The notes under the pieces were generated by a model. It was not told where the DNA came from. It did no database searches and saw only the letters and a list, made by a program, of their open reading frames with translations. DNA of 64,000 bases from Ulva prolifera (taxonomy: Eukaryota; Chlorophyta; Ulvophyceae; Ulvales; Ulvaceae). Of this stretch, positions 22,176-34,681 are shown piece after piece. Position numbers and translations under genes: made by a program. The stretch lies in the NCBI GenBank assembly GCA_023078555.1, contig CM041197.1:2638501-2702500 (forward strand), given 5' to 3'. Within the stretch, counting starts at the first letter, position 1; every line of letters starts with the position of its first letter.

Positions 22176-25100
22176 ATGAGCTGCTGCAAATGGAACGGGC
22201 CAGCGCCCCGGCCTCGAGTCCACTACTTTTGTGGTCGTGTTGGTCCAGTATTGCCGCAAAGACAACATTACTTTCATCCTGGACGTTTGCAATCAACACA
22301 AATATACACCGAAGCTCCTATCCTGCCATTACCGAAGAGAATTGCGGGATGCGTTGCCTTGAGTATCCTTGTTAGCCTGGGCACAACTGCATGGAATCAG
22401 CGTGCTTTAGCCAGCGTCCCCACGGAGGTAAGTCCATCTGCTCTTGAATTGCACAATTCTCGACCTGCATTCCGTTCTCCGGGATCCTCTTCGCTTTTTC
22501 TTGAGACATGCTCGTCAGCGTCTCTCGGAGGTGCAGGATATGAGGTCGGTCCGTGTGGTCAACACTGGAAACAGTCAATTGCAGTCACGGCAGAGCTCTG
22601 TGTCAGCAATTGATGCCACAGAGCGTGCTTGGACAGATGGGGGCATCACGCCCGTGTACACTTCCAGATTCGCTGCAAATCCAGTCATGGATGTTGCAAG
22701 TCAGCCTGCAACAGAGAGGCCAACGAGCGCTTTGATGAATAGCTTGTTTGTCCTGACGTTGGCTCTGCCCGGGCTTGCCATGTTTTATGGAGGCCTGTCC
22801 AGGGCTGGCTCTGTCAACAGCGCGCTGATATCCAGCGCCCTTTGCATGTCTGTTGTGTCCGTTACCTGGGTTGCGGGAGCATATTCGGGCACGTTTTCGA
22901 CGACTGGAATGAGCGAAGGCACCATCGACCTGCGGTCTTTCTTTGGCAGCTTCGACAAGGCCATGCTCTCTGGTGTCACCCCGAGCTCGACCTTCCGAGG
23001 CCTCCCTGAGCTCACCTGGTTCCTGTTCCAACTGAAGCTTGCCATCATAGCTGCTACAATTGCAATGGGAGGCCTCATCGAGCGAGCCAAGCTGTCAGCG
23101 AAGATAGTCATGACCTCATTGTGGATCCCCACGGTATACATGCCAATATGCCATGCCGTATCAGCCGGGCCCGGATCCCTTCTCGGTGATATCGGAGTCC
23201 TGGATTTTGCAGGTAAATCTCCCTACATCCATGTGCATCCGTACATCATGATCCGCAACAATTTGTCCAGGGCGGTGCCACCTCTTACTGCCCTCAATTG
23301 CATTGCCATTGGTACTTCGCTTGACTGTCCCCTTGTTGACCCTGCGTCGGATGGGCATGAGCTCATGCATACCTATAGCTGCTTGACCTTGCCCTGACGT
23401 CTTGGGTTACAATTGCACCTGGACTTGGTACATGTGCTGTACATCTGGCAGGGATGCTCAAGTGTGCAACCTGAGCACTGGCACAGCTGGTGTCTGTCGT
23501 GCAGGAGGCTGAAAGTCGACAGCACCTGTTCTATAGGATCCTTTGCATGCCTGATTGTCCAGAACCATGTCCAGAAGATCCAGCACTGCCCTCCTTCTGC
23601 TCCGCACTGCAATCGACTACACCATGCCACCCGCACAATGCCTATCACAACGGCAAAGCCACGCATTCCTGAGCGGCGAGTCTATCAGTACAGGACATTT
23701 ATGGATGCTGTGTCGTGTGTGTAGTGCGTGCATGTTGAATTATAGCAGAGCATCCCAGCAAAACAAGTAGCCGGTAATCACTTGAGCTTCCCGCTTGAGG
23801 CCCCTGCGTCACGCTTTGCATTCCCCATCAGCGTGTCCAACTGTGGCATGCTGCTGCAGGCTCGCTGGCGACTCATGTCGCCCCTGGGGTGTCAGCCATC
23901 GCCGCAGCGGTCGCGGTCGGCGGCGCGCGCCGGGCAGCTCCCGGGGCCCACAACTCCCCGATGACAGCGATCGGTATGATCTTACTCTGGGTGGGCTGGC
24001 TCGGCCAGGCCTCCGGAGCGGCGGCCATCGCGGGCACCAGCAGCGCGGCCGTGCTCATCAACACCCAGGCAAGTGCCGCTCCTCTTCGCCCCGCAGCACG
24101 TCTACAGGGAAACACAGTTCCCCTTAGCTTGCACACATGTGAGGTTGCCGAGAGTGAACACTCACTTACTACATAGTCAAGTTGAGGAAGAACGCCCGTG
24201 ATGATCTGCTGCACGAACTGACACCAGCCTGCGGGTCCCCCAGATGACATTGGGCTTTCATGTCATGTAATGCACCAGCATGAGACCTGTACGTTTGCTT
24301 TGAACCAGACGGGTGGGGTGAGGCTGAGCGGGGGCTGTGCGCGGCTGCAGATGGCGGCGGCGGTGGGCGGCCTAACGTGGCTCTTCTTTGACATGGCGGC
24401 GCAGCAGCAGAGCCTGCTTGGGCTGTCGTGCGGCGTGCTCGCCGGCCTCGTAGCGGTCACCCCGTCGATGGCATACACGAGCATCGTTGGCTCGATGGTG
24501 ATGGGCCTCGTCGCCTCCTCCGTAGCCTGGTGCGCCCCTGATGCTCCTCCCATCACTGCTCCGAGCCTCTGCGGAGGTTCAGAAGCCCCTTTGGAGGTTG
24601 ATGGAGGGCCCTGCGTGATGCGTAGTCCTGCTGTACACGTGGTGTGCTGTGGCGATTCAGTGATTTGACCGCTGTACCACTGGATTGCCACAAGTGTTGT
24701 CTGTTGTGGAGTGTTCTGCTGGCGGCGGAGGCGCGACCAGGGGTAGCGCTGCCCTCGGCATGCTGGTCCAGGCCAAGCGCATGTCCGTTCGGCCGCGGCC
24801 TCGCTCTCTTTGTACACTGCGGCACAAAGAGGCGTGGTGCTGGTGTGCGATGTGTATGCACTGCCACAAGCAGCAGAAGTGCCGTGCTGTGTGATGTCAA
24901 CGCGCATTCTCGCCGTCTTGCACAGCCCGTGCACATATGCGCCGGTTCCGATCACCTGGCGCAGCTACTGCTCAGGCAATGCATGCCGCTATTCAAGTCC
25001 TGAGCCTACAGAACCATATGCATGCTGGAGGAGGAGCCTGAGCGCCCCGTGCATGCAGGGTCTTTGTGACGCTGCTGCTGAGCCGCGGGTGGTACGACGA

Positions 25101-25365
25101 CTGCGTGCGGCTGTACGGAACCGCCGCTGCGGCCGGCATCGCGGGCACCGCCCTCACCGGAGTCGTCACCAACCCCATCTACGGCGGCACCGGTCCCGCG
25201 GGGCCGCTGCTCACGCAGCTCGTCGTGCAGCTGCTCTCGCTCGGGGCCGTCGTGGCGTGGGCGCTCGTGGGGACGTCCCTCGTGGCACAGGTGGCCTCGA
25301 TTGTGGCGGGCGGGCTGCGCGTGCCGGAAGGCGAGGGTGGAGCGGACGCGGTGCTCAAGGACTGA
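22176..25365 (+). CDS. AMT: Ammonium transporter (Amt/Mep family), divergent, five exons
   Basis: Exons 22176-22427, 22537-23212, 23860-24068, 24351-24529 and 25059-25365 give 540 residues; phases 0, 1, 0 and 2 all agree. The third intron uses a GC donor (CAG/GCAAGT). Family marks: LALPGLAMFYGGLSR (Amt signature), LDFAGSLATHVAPGVSAI (first pore His, about H315), LLWVGWLGQASGAAA, INTQMAAAVGGLTWLFFD, CGVLAGLVAVTPSMAY, and YDDCVRLYGTAAAAGIAG. In the last segment the second twin-His position (FGVHGVGG in typical members) is Ala (about residue 461). The N terminus is a long extension: about 50 basic residues, a hydrophobic stretch (RIAGCVALSILVSLGTTAW) and an ALA site, possibly a plastid or bipartite targeting sequence. 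It should move ammonium across a membrane, but the pore changes make transport mode uncertain. Confidence 0.92.
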
Positions 25366-25421
25366 GGAGGGCCGTGCTGGAGGGGGGGGGGGTGTGCATG
25401 GCATCTGCTGCAGTGAGCATG

Positions 25422-25426
25422 TGTAA
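25422..25426 (+). terminator. Candidate TGTAA polyadenylation signal for the ammonium transporter
   Basis: TGTAA about 57 nt past the stop codon, downstream of an 11-nt G run (25382-25392). It matches the chlorophyte polyadenylation signal; assignment by position only. Confidence 0.4.
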
Positions 25427-26669
25427 TGTGGCTGGAGGCTGTGGGGGGTGTGATCGCGTGCTTGTGTTCTTGGCCAGGAGATGGGGGTTGGTGGACACAG
25501 CTGCTGTCGTCCTGGTGCCGCTATCGCTGGAAAAGCGATGATCCGGGCTGTCTGGACGTGTTGGTGCATGAACATGTAGCTCATGGGGCCGAATGCAGGG
25601 AGTTTGTAGTGCTTGAGAAGATGGCTGCATGCTGGCTCGCCTTGCATGCCGGTCATGTAGGCTGTACAACAAGAGCTCAAGGCGTGCAGTATGCAGCGTC
25701 TCAATATGCTTTGTGGATTTGATCTGTAATGGGAGGAATGTGGCTGCTCACCTGTGTGCTTGTGCAAATTGCAGCTTGGAGTCATAAAAGTTTTACCATG
25801 GTCAGAGTCAGTGAGCCTTGTGTATGCGTCAATGGGGTGATTTCTACACACCTTTGGTCTGCCTACTTGAGAAAGTTTCAGATTCCTAGGTACGGGCTCA
25901 GGAATGCTTCCTAACCTGTTGAAAATCAGCAGCCAGGCAGTCCAGCTGAGCCCATGTCACACGGTCAGCTTGGACATGTAATGCTGAAGCTTGGACTTTT
26001 AAGCAACATCGCCACCTCAGCAAGCATTGTACAGCAGCACGTGTGCACATAGGACACTCGAAGAGTTGCCACACGCCCACACAACACCCCTGGAATGGGC
26101 GTTTTGACCCAGACATGGGGCATGTCCTCTCGCACACAAAGCATGTGCAGGCGCCATGAAGAGTGGTGCTTGCCTGAGAGGGTGGCCACGAACTGCTGAA
26201 AGCCCTTGTACTGGGATTCGTTCCAATGCAAAAAATGGAGATTTGTTCGTTGTGGATGTTGCTTTGTAGTCAGAAGGCGCAATTGCCTGTCTGTGGGGTT
26301 GTGTGGCTCGCAGCTTGCTTAAGTCTACGCTCACAGTGGGGCACAGCAAATGTGCTTTCAGCTGTATACTTTGAGTTGCAAGCATGGAGTTGCAAAACTA
26401 CTGCTCGTGTACAGACACTTGAACGCCTGCACGTGGACGAGCTTGTGTCCCAACAAGATACACACAGCACCTGCCCTCTTGGTTCCTGTTGTAATGCAGC
26501 AGCTAGGCACGTCTTTGTGGGCATTGTACAGCGCCAAGTGTGCAGGATATTTTCGGGCGATGATTCGTGAGCAAGATACCTCAGCAAAGAGCGCCATTGG
26601 CCATCGGCTCCCTCAAGCACTTGGCGAACATGCATTCAGACCCAAAACCCATGCGCGCGACATGGTGAT
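25427..26669. other. Convergent 3' spacer, nothing recognised
   Basis: About 1.2 kb between the ammonium transporter 3' end and the PRP38 3' end. Only short unconserved open frames occur. A further TGTAA lies near 25726. Confidence 0.45.
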
Positions 26670-26688
26670 CCCCCCCCCCCCCCCCCCC
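26670..26688. repeat. C19 homopolymer immediately past the PRP38 stop
   Basis: Nineteen C on the plus strand (G19 on the PRP38 sense strand), four nucleotides beyond the TAG stop of PRP38 (26695-26693). One of three long G/C homopolymers placed within a few bases of exon ends in this window. Confidence 0.9.
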
Positions 26689-26692
26689 ACAC

Positions 26693-29103
26693 CTACTTGA
26701 GCGGTGGAAGCCCCAGCTCTGCACGCAGCTTGTTCGTTTCATCAACAGACATGTCTTCAACGTCTCCCCGCCTCGGCTTCTTGCTGCGGTCCTCACTCCG
26801 CTCAGCCGCCCGGCCGCCACCGTCACGGTCCGCCCGCTTGTCGTCCCGCCGCTCATAGAACTCGTCCCGCCGACTCCGCGCCGGCGCCCGGTCCTCCCGC
26901 CGCTCGTGGACTTCATCCCGGCCCCGGCCCTCACGGCCACCACGCTCACTCCGCCCATCCCGCCGCTCGTAATCGTCCCGCCGGTCCCTCGGCGGCCTGT
27001 CCCGGTCCCTCTCCCGGTCCCTATCCTTGTCACGGTCCCGATGGCTGCGGTCACGCTCCCGGTCCCGGTCGCGATACCGGTCGCGGTCCCGGCCGCCTTC
27101 GTCGCGGTCTCGGCCCCCCTCGCGCCGCTCGCCGTGGCCCCGCTCCCGCCAGCCGTCCCGGTCATCGTCTCGGTCATCCTCCCAATCCCTGTCCCGGCCC
27201 CGATCCCGGTCCCGCGGCCGGTCTCGGCCCCGGTCGCGTGGCGCGTCGCCGCCCTTGAGCCGCAGGCGCTCCACCCCGGGCGCGGCGCCGTCAGCCGGGG
27301 AGCCGCTGCGGGCGTCGGGCTGCGCGAGCGCCGCCGCGGGGCCCCCCGCCGCGGCCTCCTCCGCGGCGTTGCGCTCCTGCAGTGCAGCCTCCACCTCTGC
27401 ACGCTCCGCGGCGATGGCGGCCTCCAGCTCGGCGACGTTTGTCGCATCGAGGCCGCTGATGCGTGGCCCCAGCATGCCCTGCACACACAGCACACTGTAA
27501 ACTGAACAGCCAAAAGTAATGCAGACACGACCGCTGACCCGGTCAGCATCAGCAGCTCGGCGACTGTACCAACGCGCCGGCGTAAGTGGGTTCAATGCAT
27601 GCATGGCTACAGGCGGCTCTGCAACTGCTCCTGCTCTTGAAGCACAGCGCCAGACGTATTTGCACGACAAGCGATCTGCACTCTGCCATCCAGGGGACAC
27701 AGACTGCGCGATACCAGGCGGGGAGGGGGGGGGGGGGGGGGACCTGGGCTTCGAGGTCGGCGCGGCGCGGCAGGCGGGGCAGCGCGATGTCAAAGATGTG
27801 GTCCTTAAAGACCATCTCCTCTGCGAGCTCATCGACGTGCGCAAGCGCGTACCGGCCGTCCGCACCGACCTGCCGGATCTTGCGGAAGTCATTGTACAGG
27901 GGCTCGAGGTAGCGATACACCTGCACGCATGACAACATGTAGCGCACGCGGCCGTGGCGGTCATCAAACACAGCGCCACGGTGTGTGGGGTGCCCGGATT
28001 GGGTACGCTCCAGTGCGAGGGCCGTTTCGTGGCAGGAAAGCAGTGGAGGGGAACCATTGAAGAAGGTGGCGCAGGGCGCCATGATGAGGGACAGGCGCGG
28101 CGCCGCAGGGACACGTGTATCGCAGCAGGCGAGGAAGCATGCACAGCACACACATGGTGTGGCTGAAGTCGAATGGTGGCAGCAGATGATGGCGCTGGAG
28201 CGCCTCCGTGTCGAGATGGACATGTGGGAGTCGTGCACATGAAGCCACTGCACAGATGGCGCTACAGCTGTGCGCAACCACTGATATCTCATGTGGCTAG
28301 GCACATGGACACAGAGAATCATGGCTCTGCTCGACTGGCAGGCGGTGCACGCCCTTGCAGTTTTCTCTAGAGCAACAGGGCGAATTGTGCATCGGCGCAT
28401 GGTGGAAATGTGGATGTAGGCAGAGGTATGCAAAGGGAGGGAGGGCCCACCACGGTACAGGCCAGAACTGCACCTCAAGGCTGGCCAGGCAGTGCAGACC
28501 CGTCTCCAGCCCGAAGCATGTCATGCTATCGGACTACAATGTGTGTTGATGGCTGGGTTGCCTGAACAGTGTTCAGGGAACACGCACCTGATCTGCCTTG
28601 CCTGTCAGGCGGAGATAGAAAGCGCCAAGTATTCGCAGGTACTTTGAATCCTCTTGCAGGATGTACTCCCGAACTACCTCAGGCTCGGGTTGAATCTGAA
28701 GCAGCTTGAGTGTGAGGCACAGGAACTGGCTGGGGTTTCGGGCTCCACCAAATGTTCCTGCACACATTGACACTGAAACGATTCGTAGGTGTCCAGGAGA
28801 AAACAGCATAAAGAAGCACAAAGCATCGAATATGCTCATGCTACAGTGACGACGAGATCGCGCCATTAACAGGAACGTGCATGTGCCCGGATGCCGTTCT
28901 ATGGCAGAAGCAAGTGGGGCAGCCGCACCTCCGACTGCCTTCAGATTCATGCACTTGTCAATAACAGTTTCAGCATTGAGAGCAAAGCAGTGTTCCTTCC
29001 AGTACATAGAGCTATAAATCTTCGATCGAGTGATTTTCTCGATCAAGTGCTGAGGATTGGTCCCATGTACTGTGGCAGCAAACGGATCTGTGCGGTTGGC
29101 CAT
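26693..29103 (-). CDS. PRP38: Pre-mRNA-splicing factor PRP38, four exons
   Basis: Exons 29103-28929, 28757-28588, 27920-27744 and 27478-26693 give 435 residues; phases 1, 0 and 0 agree. PRP38 is a tri-snRNP/B-complex protein needed for spliceosome activation in the nucleus. Residues 1-175 are the PRP38 domain: MANRTDPFAATVHGTNPQ, IYSSMYWKEHCFALNAET, VGGTFGGARNPSQFLCLT, YLRILGAFYLRLTGKADQ, VYRYLEPLYNDFRKIR, then a helical linker. The last exon adds an Ala/Glu-rich helix (AELEAAIAAERAEVEAAL) and a long RD/ER/RS-type tail typical of plant and animal PRP38, ending RAELGLPPLK. The third intron has C17 directly after its GT donor. Strong conservation fixes the start at 29103. Confidence 0.96.
27725..27741. 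repeat. G17 homopolymer at a PRP38 5' splice site
   Basis: Seventeen G on the plus strand read as C17 on the PRP38 sense strand, starting immediately after the GT of the third intron donor (exon end 27744). The resulting donor, GTCCCC, is far from consensus. Confidence 0.9.
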
Positions 29104-29670
29104 GTTTCCTTCCCGCCAGATTCAAGAGGTCCAAGAGCCTAAGTATCAGCTGAGCAGCAATTACGATCGCGATAGAGTTGCAACATGTTTCAGGTGAATG
29201 GGTGCCGAAGCTATGTTGCGCACGACTTGAACAAGAGCCGTCAGGGCGCTGGAACAGATGCCATCATGCGAGAGCTTTGAAATCTGCTGTCATGTTGTTT
29301 CTCTCCGTTCGCTCTGCTGCCACGTTGCTGGAGGACATGGTGCACCACGCTTGGGCACTCTCACCAAAGTGCATGCATCGGCCCAGCTGCCTCCGCCAAA
29401 CGCAAGCAGAAGCGACCACTGCGGCCCCCAAACAGCCTGAAGGCATGCAGACACACGACTTCCTCAGCATGTAGGCCGTGATCGTTCACTGCTTCGTAAC
29501 AAAATTGGCCGTACTCGCGTTGCTGGGATCTCTCGTTTACGAATTGTATTCTGCTAGAGACGTCCGGCCAGGCTCTGCGTTGTGTGTCAGTTGAAGGATT
29601 GGATTTGTTGCATCCCCCGGTGTTGTTGTGGAGAGGCGCTTCGTGTGGTGCTTGCGAGTCCATCGACGAG
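29104..29670. other. Divergent promoter between PRP38 and UEV1
   Basis: 567 bp separate the two divergent start codons. No coding sequence seen; a shared bidirectional promoter is likely but no motif is assigned. Confidence 0.45.
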
Positions 29671-30661
29671 ATGGCAGGTACGTGCCACGCGACCATGTGC
29701 TCCAACACGGATTTTTCTTGATTCCAACTAACGTTTCAAATTTCATATGGCGTATCACGGGTACAAGTCAGCAGCCGTGAATTTCGGCTAGTCCTCTCCG
29801 TGACCACAGCTCATTTTGCATGTTTAAAGCGTAGCTGGTTGTGCAACACGCACCCTCACACAGCAACATGCTTGCAGCGATGCCACGAAGCTTTCGGCTC
29901 CTGGATGAGCTCGAGAAAGGCGAGAAGGGTACCAGTGATGGGTATGTGAGCTATGGAATGGCCGACTCAGACATCAACATGCACAGCTGGACAGGCACAA
30001 TCATTGGGCCCGGCAACACGGTACATGATGGCCGTATCTACAGCATCGAAATCTACTGCTCTGACTCCTACCCAGAAGCAGCACCGACCGTCAAGTTCAA
30101 GACTCGCATCAACATGTCAAATGTGGATGGCTCGGTGCGATTTTCAAGTCTTCCGTGCAGTGATTTCTGTTTGCGCATGATACATAGTTCATCACAATGT
30201 TACATGTACTGGCTGTGTGCTTGCCAAGCTTTGCGTTGCTCTGGCACAGTCATCTCTTTGTTTCTGAGAGTACAGCTTGTGTCTGTTTCAGTCGACATGT
30301 CAGGAGCTGTTGCCTCGGAACATTGGCCTGCGTGACAAATTGCGCAGGTCAAAAAAAAAGGTTTCATGAACCTGCATACTGTGGCCTTTCTGGAAGCTAT
30401 GACAACCCTGTGTCAAAGTGAGTTACAACCTGATTCGACTCGTAAAAAGTTCTGGGTGAGGTCCAGTGTGAACCTGCAATGGGCATCATGCTCAACACAT
30501 GCTCTATCTTGCAGGGCAATGTCATGCCGGGGAGGTTCGAAATGCTGCGAAACTGGAACAGAGAGTACACCATCGAGGCCGTGCTCTTGGAGTTGCGGCG
30601 GGAGATGGCATCATCTTCCAACAGGAGGCTAACGCAGCCTCCTGAGAACTCTTCATATTGA
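29671..30661 (+). CDS. UEV1: Ubiquitin-conjugating enzyme variant UEV1/MMS2, three exons with 7-nt first exon
   Basis: Proposed exons 29671-29677 (ATGGCAG, donor GTACGT), 29878-30134 and 30515-30661 give 136 residues; phases 1 and 0 agree. Without the microexon, translation could begin at ATG 29868 in the same frame (MLAAMPRSF). The protein has the UBC fold but no catalytic Cys: [75 protein letters not shown], ending [10 protein letters not shown]. With Ubc13 it directs Lys63-linked ubiquitin chains in DNA-damage tolerance, in nucleus and cytosol. Length and every block match plant and animal UEV1/MMS2. Only the N-terminal two or three residues are in doubt. Confidence 0.95.
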
Positions 30662-31439
30662 TCAGTAGGCGCCTGAGCAGGGTCACAGGCTGACTAGATC
30701 ATTGCAATCGTTAGTGGTCATTGCTAATGTATGTCGATGTCACTGCTTTCTTGCTGTATGCACACATGGATGCTCAGATGTCCACAAAAGGGATAGATAT
30801 TCCAATCTGCAATGGATAATGTGTACGAAATGTGCTGCTGCAAGTGGTGGTGGTCAAATATCATGCATGTTTGTTCTTGTCGAGGTGATATACATTTTCA
30901 CGGCTACTGTCAATAGCACATTACAAGTCGACATGACTGCAGTAAAGATATTGTTCACACAAGCATGGCAACACATAGGAATCGACAATTCGCGTTATAG
31001 TTTAACCAATGTCACCAGCACATACGCTGGACAATTGAGTGTCAAAACACGTGTTGGGCGTATCAACGAGCAAGTAGCCAGGAGGCGAACTACTGCAGAA
31101 TCTGCTGCAGGCTGGTGCATGAAAGGACCATGACGTTCGACTGCCGCTTGGCCTGGCTCAGGGAGGCGAATGCAATCGCCAGCCTGTGCACACCTGGTAA
31201 ACAACCACAGCATGTCCATGGCTGAATCAAAATCATGATGTCAATCAGGGGTGGCAACTGCAAAACGTTTCTGTAGTATTGCCTTGTCCACATGCAGGAA
31301 TAGACGTTACACCTCGACCAGAAATCCCGTGATGTGCCCCACCATGTTTCCGGTCACGGCCGCTGTGGCATTTGATCGAACAGCTGAGGTGTGATCCGCA
31401 TCCCAAACAACACACTGCTGCCCAGTCCTGACTTGCATG
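30662..31439. other. Convergent 3' spacer
   Basis: Between the UEV1 and RPS14 stops. An open plus-strand frame at 30702-31133 has no conserved content and is probably chance. Confidence 0.45.
31307..31311 (-). terminator. Candidate TGTAA polyadenylation signal for RPS14
   Basis: TGTAA on the minus strand about 129 nt past the RPS14 stop; matches the chlorophyte signal. Positional assignment only. Confidence 0.35.
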
Positions 31440-32232
<793 letters not shown>

Positions 32233-32503
32233 GGTGGCACAGACTTCGTTGCGAAAGAACTACCTGAAGACGAAAGAGAATGTTCCTCATCCGCGGATCG
32301 CCCCTATGCTCCCGAGGAGTTGCTGGGCGGTCCGTGCTGTGGCGTGGTTCCTATGTACGGGAAGGTAGCGCACGGAAGGGCGGCGAGGGGGCTCGCCGCC
32401 GTCACCGAGGAACTGCTTGCGACACCCCCCAGCGGTCCAGACACGAACGCCTTCAAAGTGGATATAACTGCAACATGGCTTTGCACTGGGATCACAGATC
32501 AGA

Positions 32504-33540
32504 TTAACGGAGTAAAGCAACATCATGCGTGAGACTCGCGATGGCATCATGCCATGTGCCGCCAACAGCACGTTTGGCCATGCTCGACACAAACACATCG
32601 CATGACCTCGGGGCCTTGTGTGGCAGACCACCAAATGCTGCAACCATAAGTATCTGAGGATACCCTCCATGAGCCTCTCTTACCAAGGACAAAGAGGGGC
32701 TGTACATCACAGGGGTCACCAGGAGATCACTCAGCCCAGTTTTAAGGCTGGACACACCATCAGCAAGTTGCTCTATGCTAGTGAGCCGGTGCATAGCTTT
32801 GTTGGCCGCTTGTGTGTGCGAAAGGTTGTGTTTCAACTCGGAGTGATCGAACCTGATCACTTAAATTCTAATTTGGTGTTCTGCCATAGACTGGCTCATG
32901 CCCATGTATCATGCTTTGTGCATGTCGTTTGCACTGTAGGAATGTGTTCCGTTTCGCCCATCGTTCCAGCACCAGCTTTCCACAGGTGTTTCAAATAAAG
33001 GGATCTAAGTGCACATCATCAACCTACATGACAAACGCTGCTTGTAGCTGCCTTTGTGAGCTAGCTTTGCCTTGTTTCATTATTCAACGTTATGTACAAT
33101 CTTTTAATGCACTTGTTACACCGTCCTTGACCTCGATTTAGACGGCCTGAATCAAGTTTGGTGTGTACCATTTGAGGTAGAACATTCACTGGTTGATGCT
33201 GATTGCAAGACAATCATGGACAGATACAACATCCCTCAGCCTTGCCAAAGGGCCTCATCAGATACCTACGCGAGTCAAGCAGATCACATCGTCATCAGAT
33301 GTTTCGAGTATCCAGTCCTCCAGAGAGAGGCTTGGTGTGGCAGCATGCATACCGCAAAGCTGCGAGACAACGCGATGCTGCTAAGCCAGAGCGATGCGCA
33401 GGCCCAAGTCCTCGCGCATAACATCAACACATTTAAGTGACAGCAGTCGGTTGTCAAGCTGCTGCTTGCCAACTGCGAAAGGCGCTGCCACCTCCTGATA
33501 ACGGAGTTGAAGCGCTATACCACGGCCGAGACACAATCCT
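32504..33540 (-). CDS. Unresolved minus-strand gene, several candidate exons
   Basis: Three protein-like blocks lie in order: about 33520-33400 (RYQEVAAPFAVGKQQLDNRL), about 33350-33240 after a TTGTCTCGCAG acceptor (SLSLEDWILETSDDDVICL, donor GTATCT), and 32860-32504 (AANKAMHRLTSIEQLADGVS, then SLKTGLSDLLVTPVMY, ending at a stop). I could not join them in phase or find a start. The gene would be divergent from CFAP20 and lie just upstream of RPS14 on the same strand. No family recognised. Confidence 0.35.
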
Positions 33541-33796
33541 TTGTCTAGAACGGTTGTACATCGAGCCAACCAAAAGCACGGTGAAAGTCCAAGGCCAAGG
33601 ATCCAGGTCTGTTAGTACGAGATGGGCCTGGATGACGGACATGTGGCCGTGTTCCTGCGTTTCCGCGCCAGACCTTCTTCCGGCTGTTGGATCTACTGCG
33701 CGCAATGCGCTATATTGTCTTTGGCAGAAGCATACTGCACTTTTCATGGTGTGATGCAGGAGCATTGGCGTTGCGATCCTGTAGTTTGTCGTAGCC

Positions 33797-34681
33797 ATGT
33801 TCAAGAACACTTTCCAGTCTGGATTCCTATCCATCCTCTACAGCATTGGAAGCAAACCTCTTCAAATATGGGATAAAGAAGGTATAGCGCCACTGACTGG
33901 CTGTGCTTGTAGCGCAAAACGAAGGTGGTGTAGCGCAATGCAAACGTGGTTGGACGCTTTGCAGTTCGCAACGGACACATCAAAAGGATCACTGACAATG
34001 ATATTCGGTCGAGCGTGCTGGAGATCATGAGCACCAATGTCAGCACTACATACATCTCTTGCCCTGGAGACCCAACCAAAACTCTGGGCATCAAACTGCC
34101 GTTCCTGGTCATGTTGATAAAGAATCTGAAGAAGTACTTCAGCTTCGAGGTTCAAGTTCTGGATGACAAGAACGTTAGAAGGCGTTTCAGGGCTAGCAAC
34201 TATCAGGTGAGTGGCAGACCGTGACATGCAAGTTTAGATCTCAATAAAACACTCTTGGTGACACAAATTGAATCTGCAGTCCACAACGAGAGTGAAGCCA
34301 TTTATCTGCACAATGCCCATGCGACTGGATGATGGATGGAATCAAATCCAGTTCAACCTGTCAGACTTCACAAGGCGTGCCTATGGTATGTCCTTGCTGA
34401 ACTCTATCAGCATCCCTGATTTCCCAGGTCGAGCCTCAAGAGATGGACTCTGCTGAGTATGATGGCCAATGATTTGGTATCACGTTTGCTAGAGAGTGAC
34501 TGCTCCAATGCTTGTGCGGATTGGCAGCTCTGATGCAGGCACCAACTACATCGAGACGCTACGTGTGCAAATCCATGCCAATTGTCGCATTCGGCGTATC
34601 TACTTCTCGGACAAATTGTACACAGAAGAGGAGCTGCCTCCTGAATTCAAGCTCTTCCTGCCTGTGCAAAAGACAGATTAG
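33797..34681 (+). CDS. CFAP20: Cilia- and flagella-associated protein 20 (BUG22), four exons
   Basis: Exons 33797-33881, 33965-34206, 34280-34385 and 34539-34681 give 191 residues; phases 1, 0 and 1 agree. Near-identity to animal and algal CFAP20 is plain: [112 protein letters not shown], ending [11 protein letters not shown]. In cilia it is an inner-junction microtubule protein that shapes the ciliary beat; it also persists in some organisms without motile cilia, with proposed nuclear roles. The family's usual length is 193. Donors GTATAG, GTGAGT and GTATGT are more canonical than in its neighbours. Confidence 0.98.

Noticed and set aside
26704-27505. Plus-strand open frames rich in Pro/Val/Arg
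   Set aside because: They are antisense to the RD/ER-repeat tail of PRP38, whose sense frame is conserved and spliced in phase.
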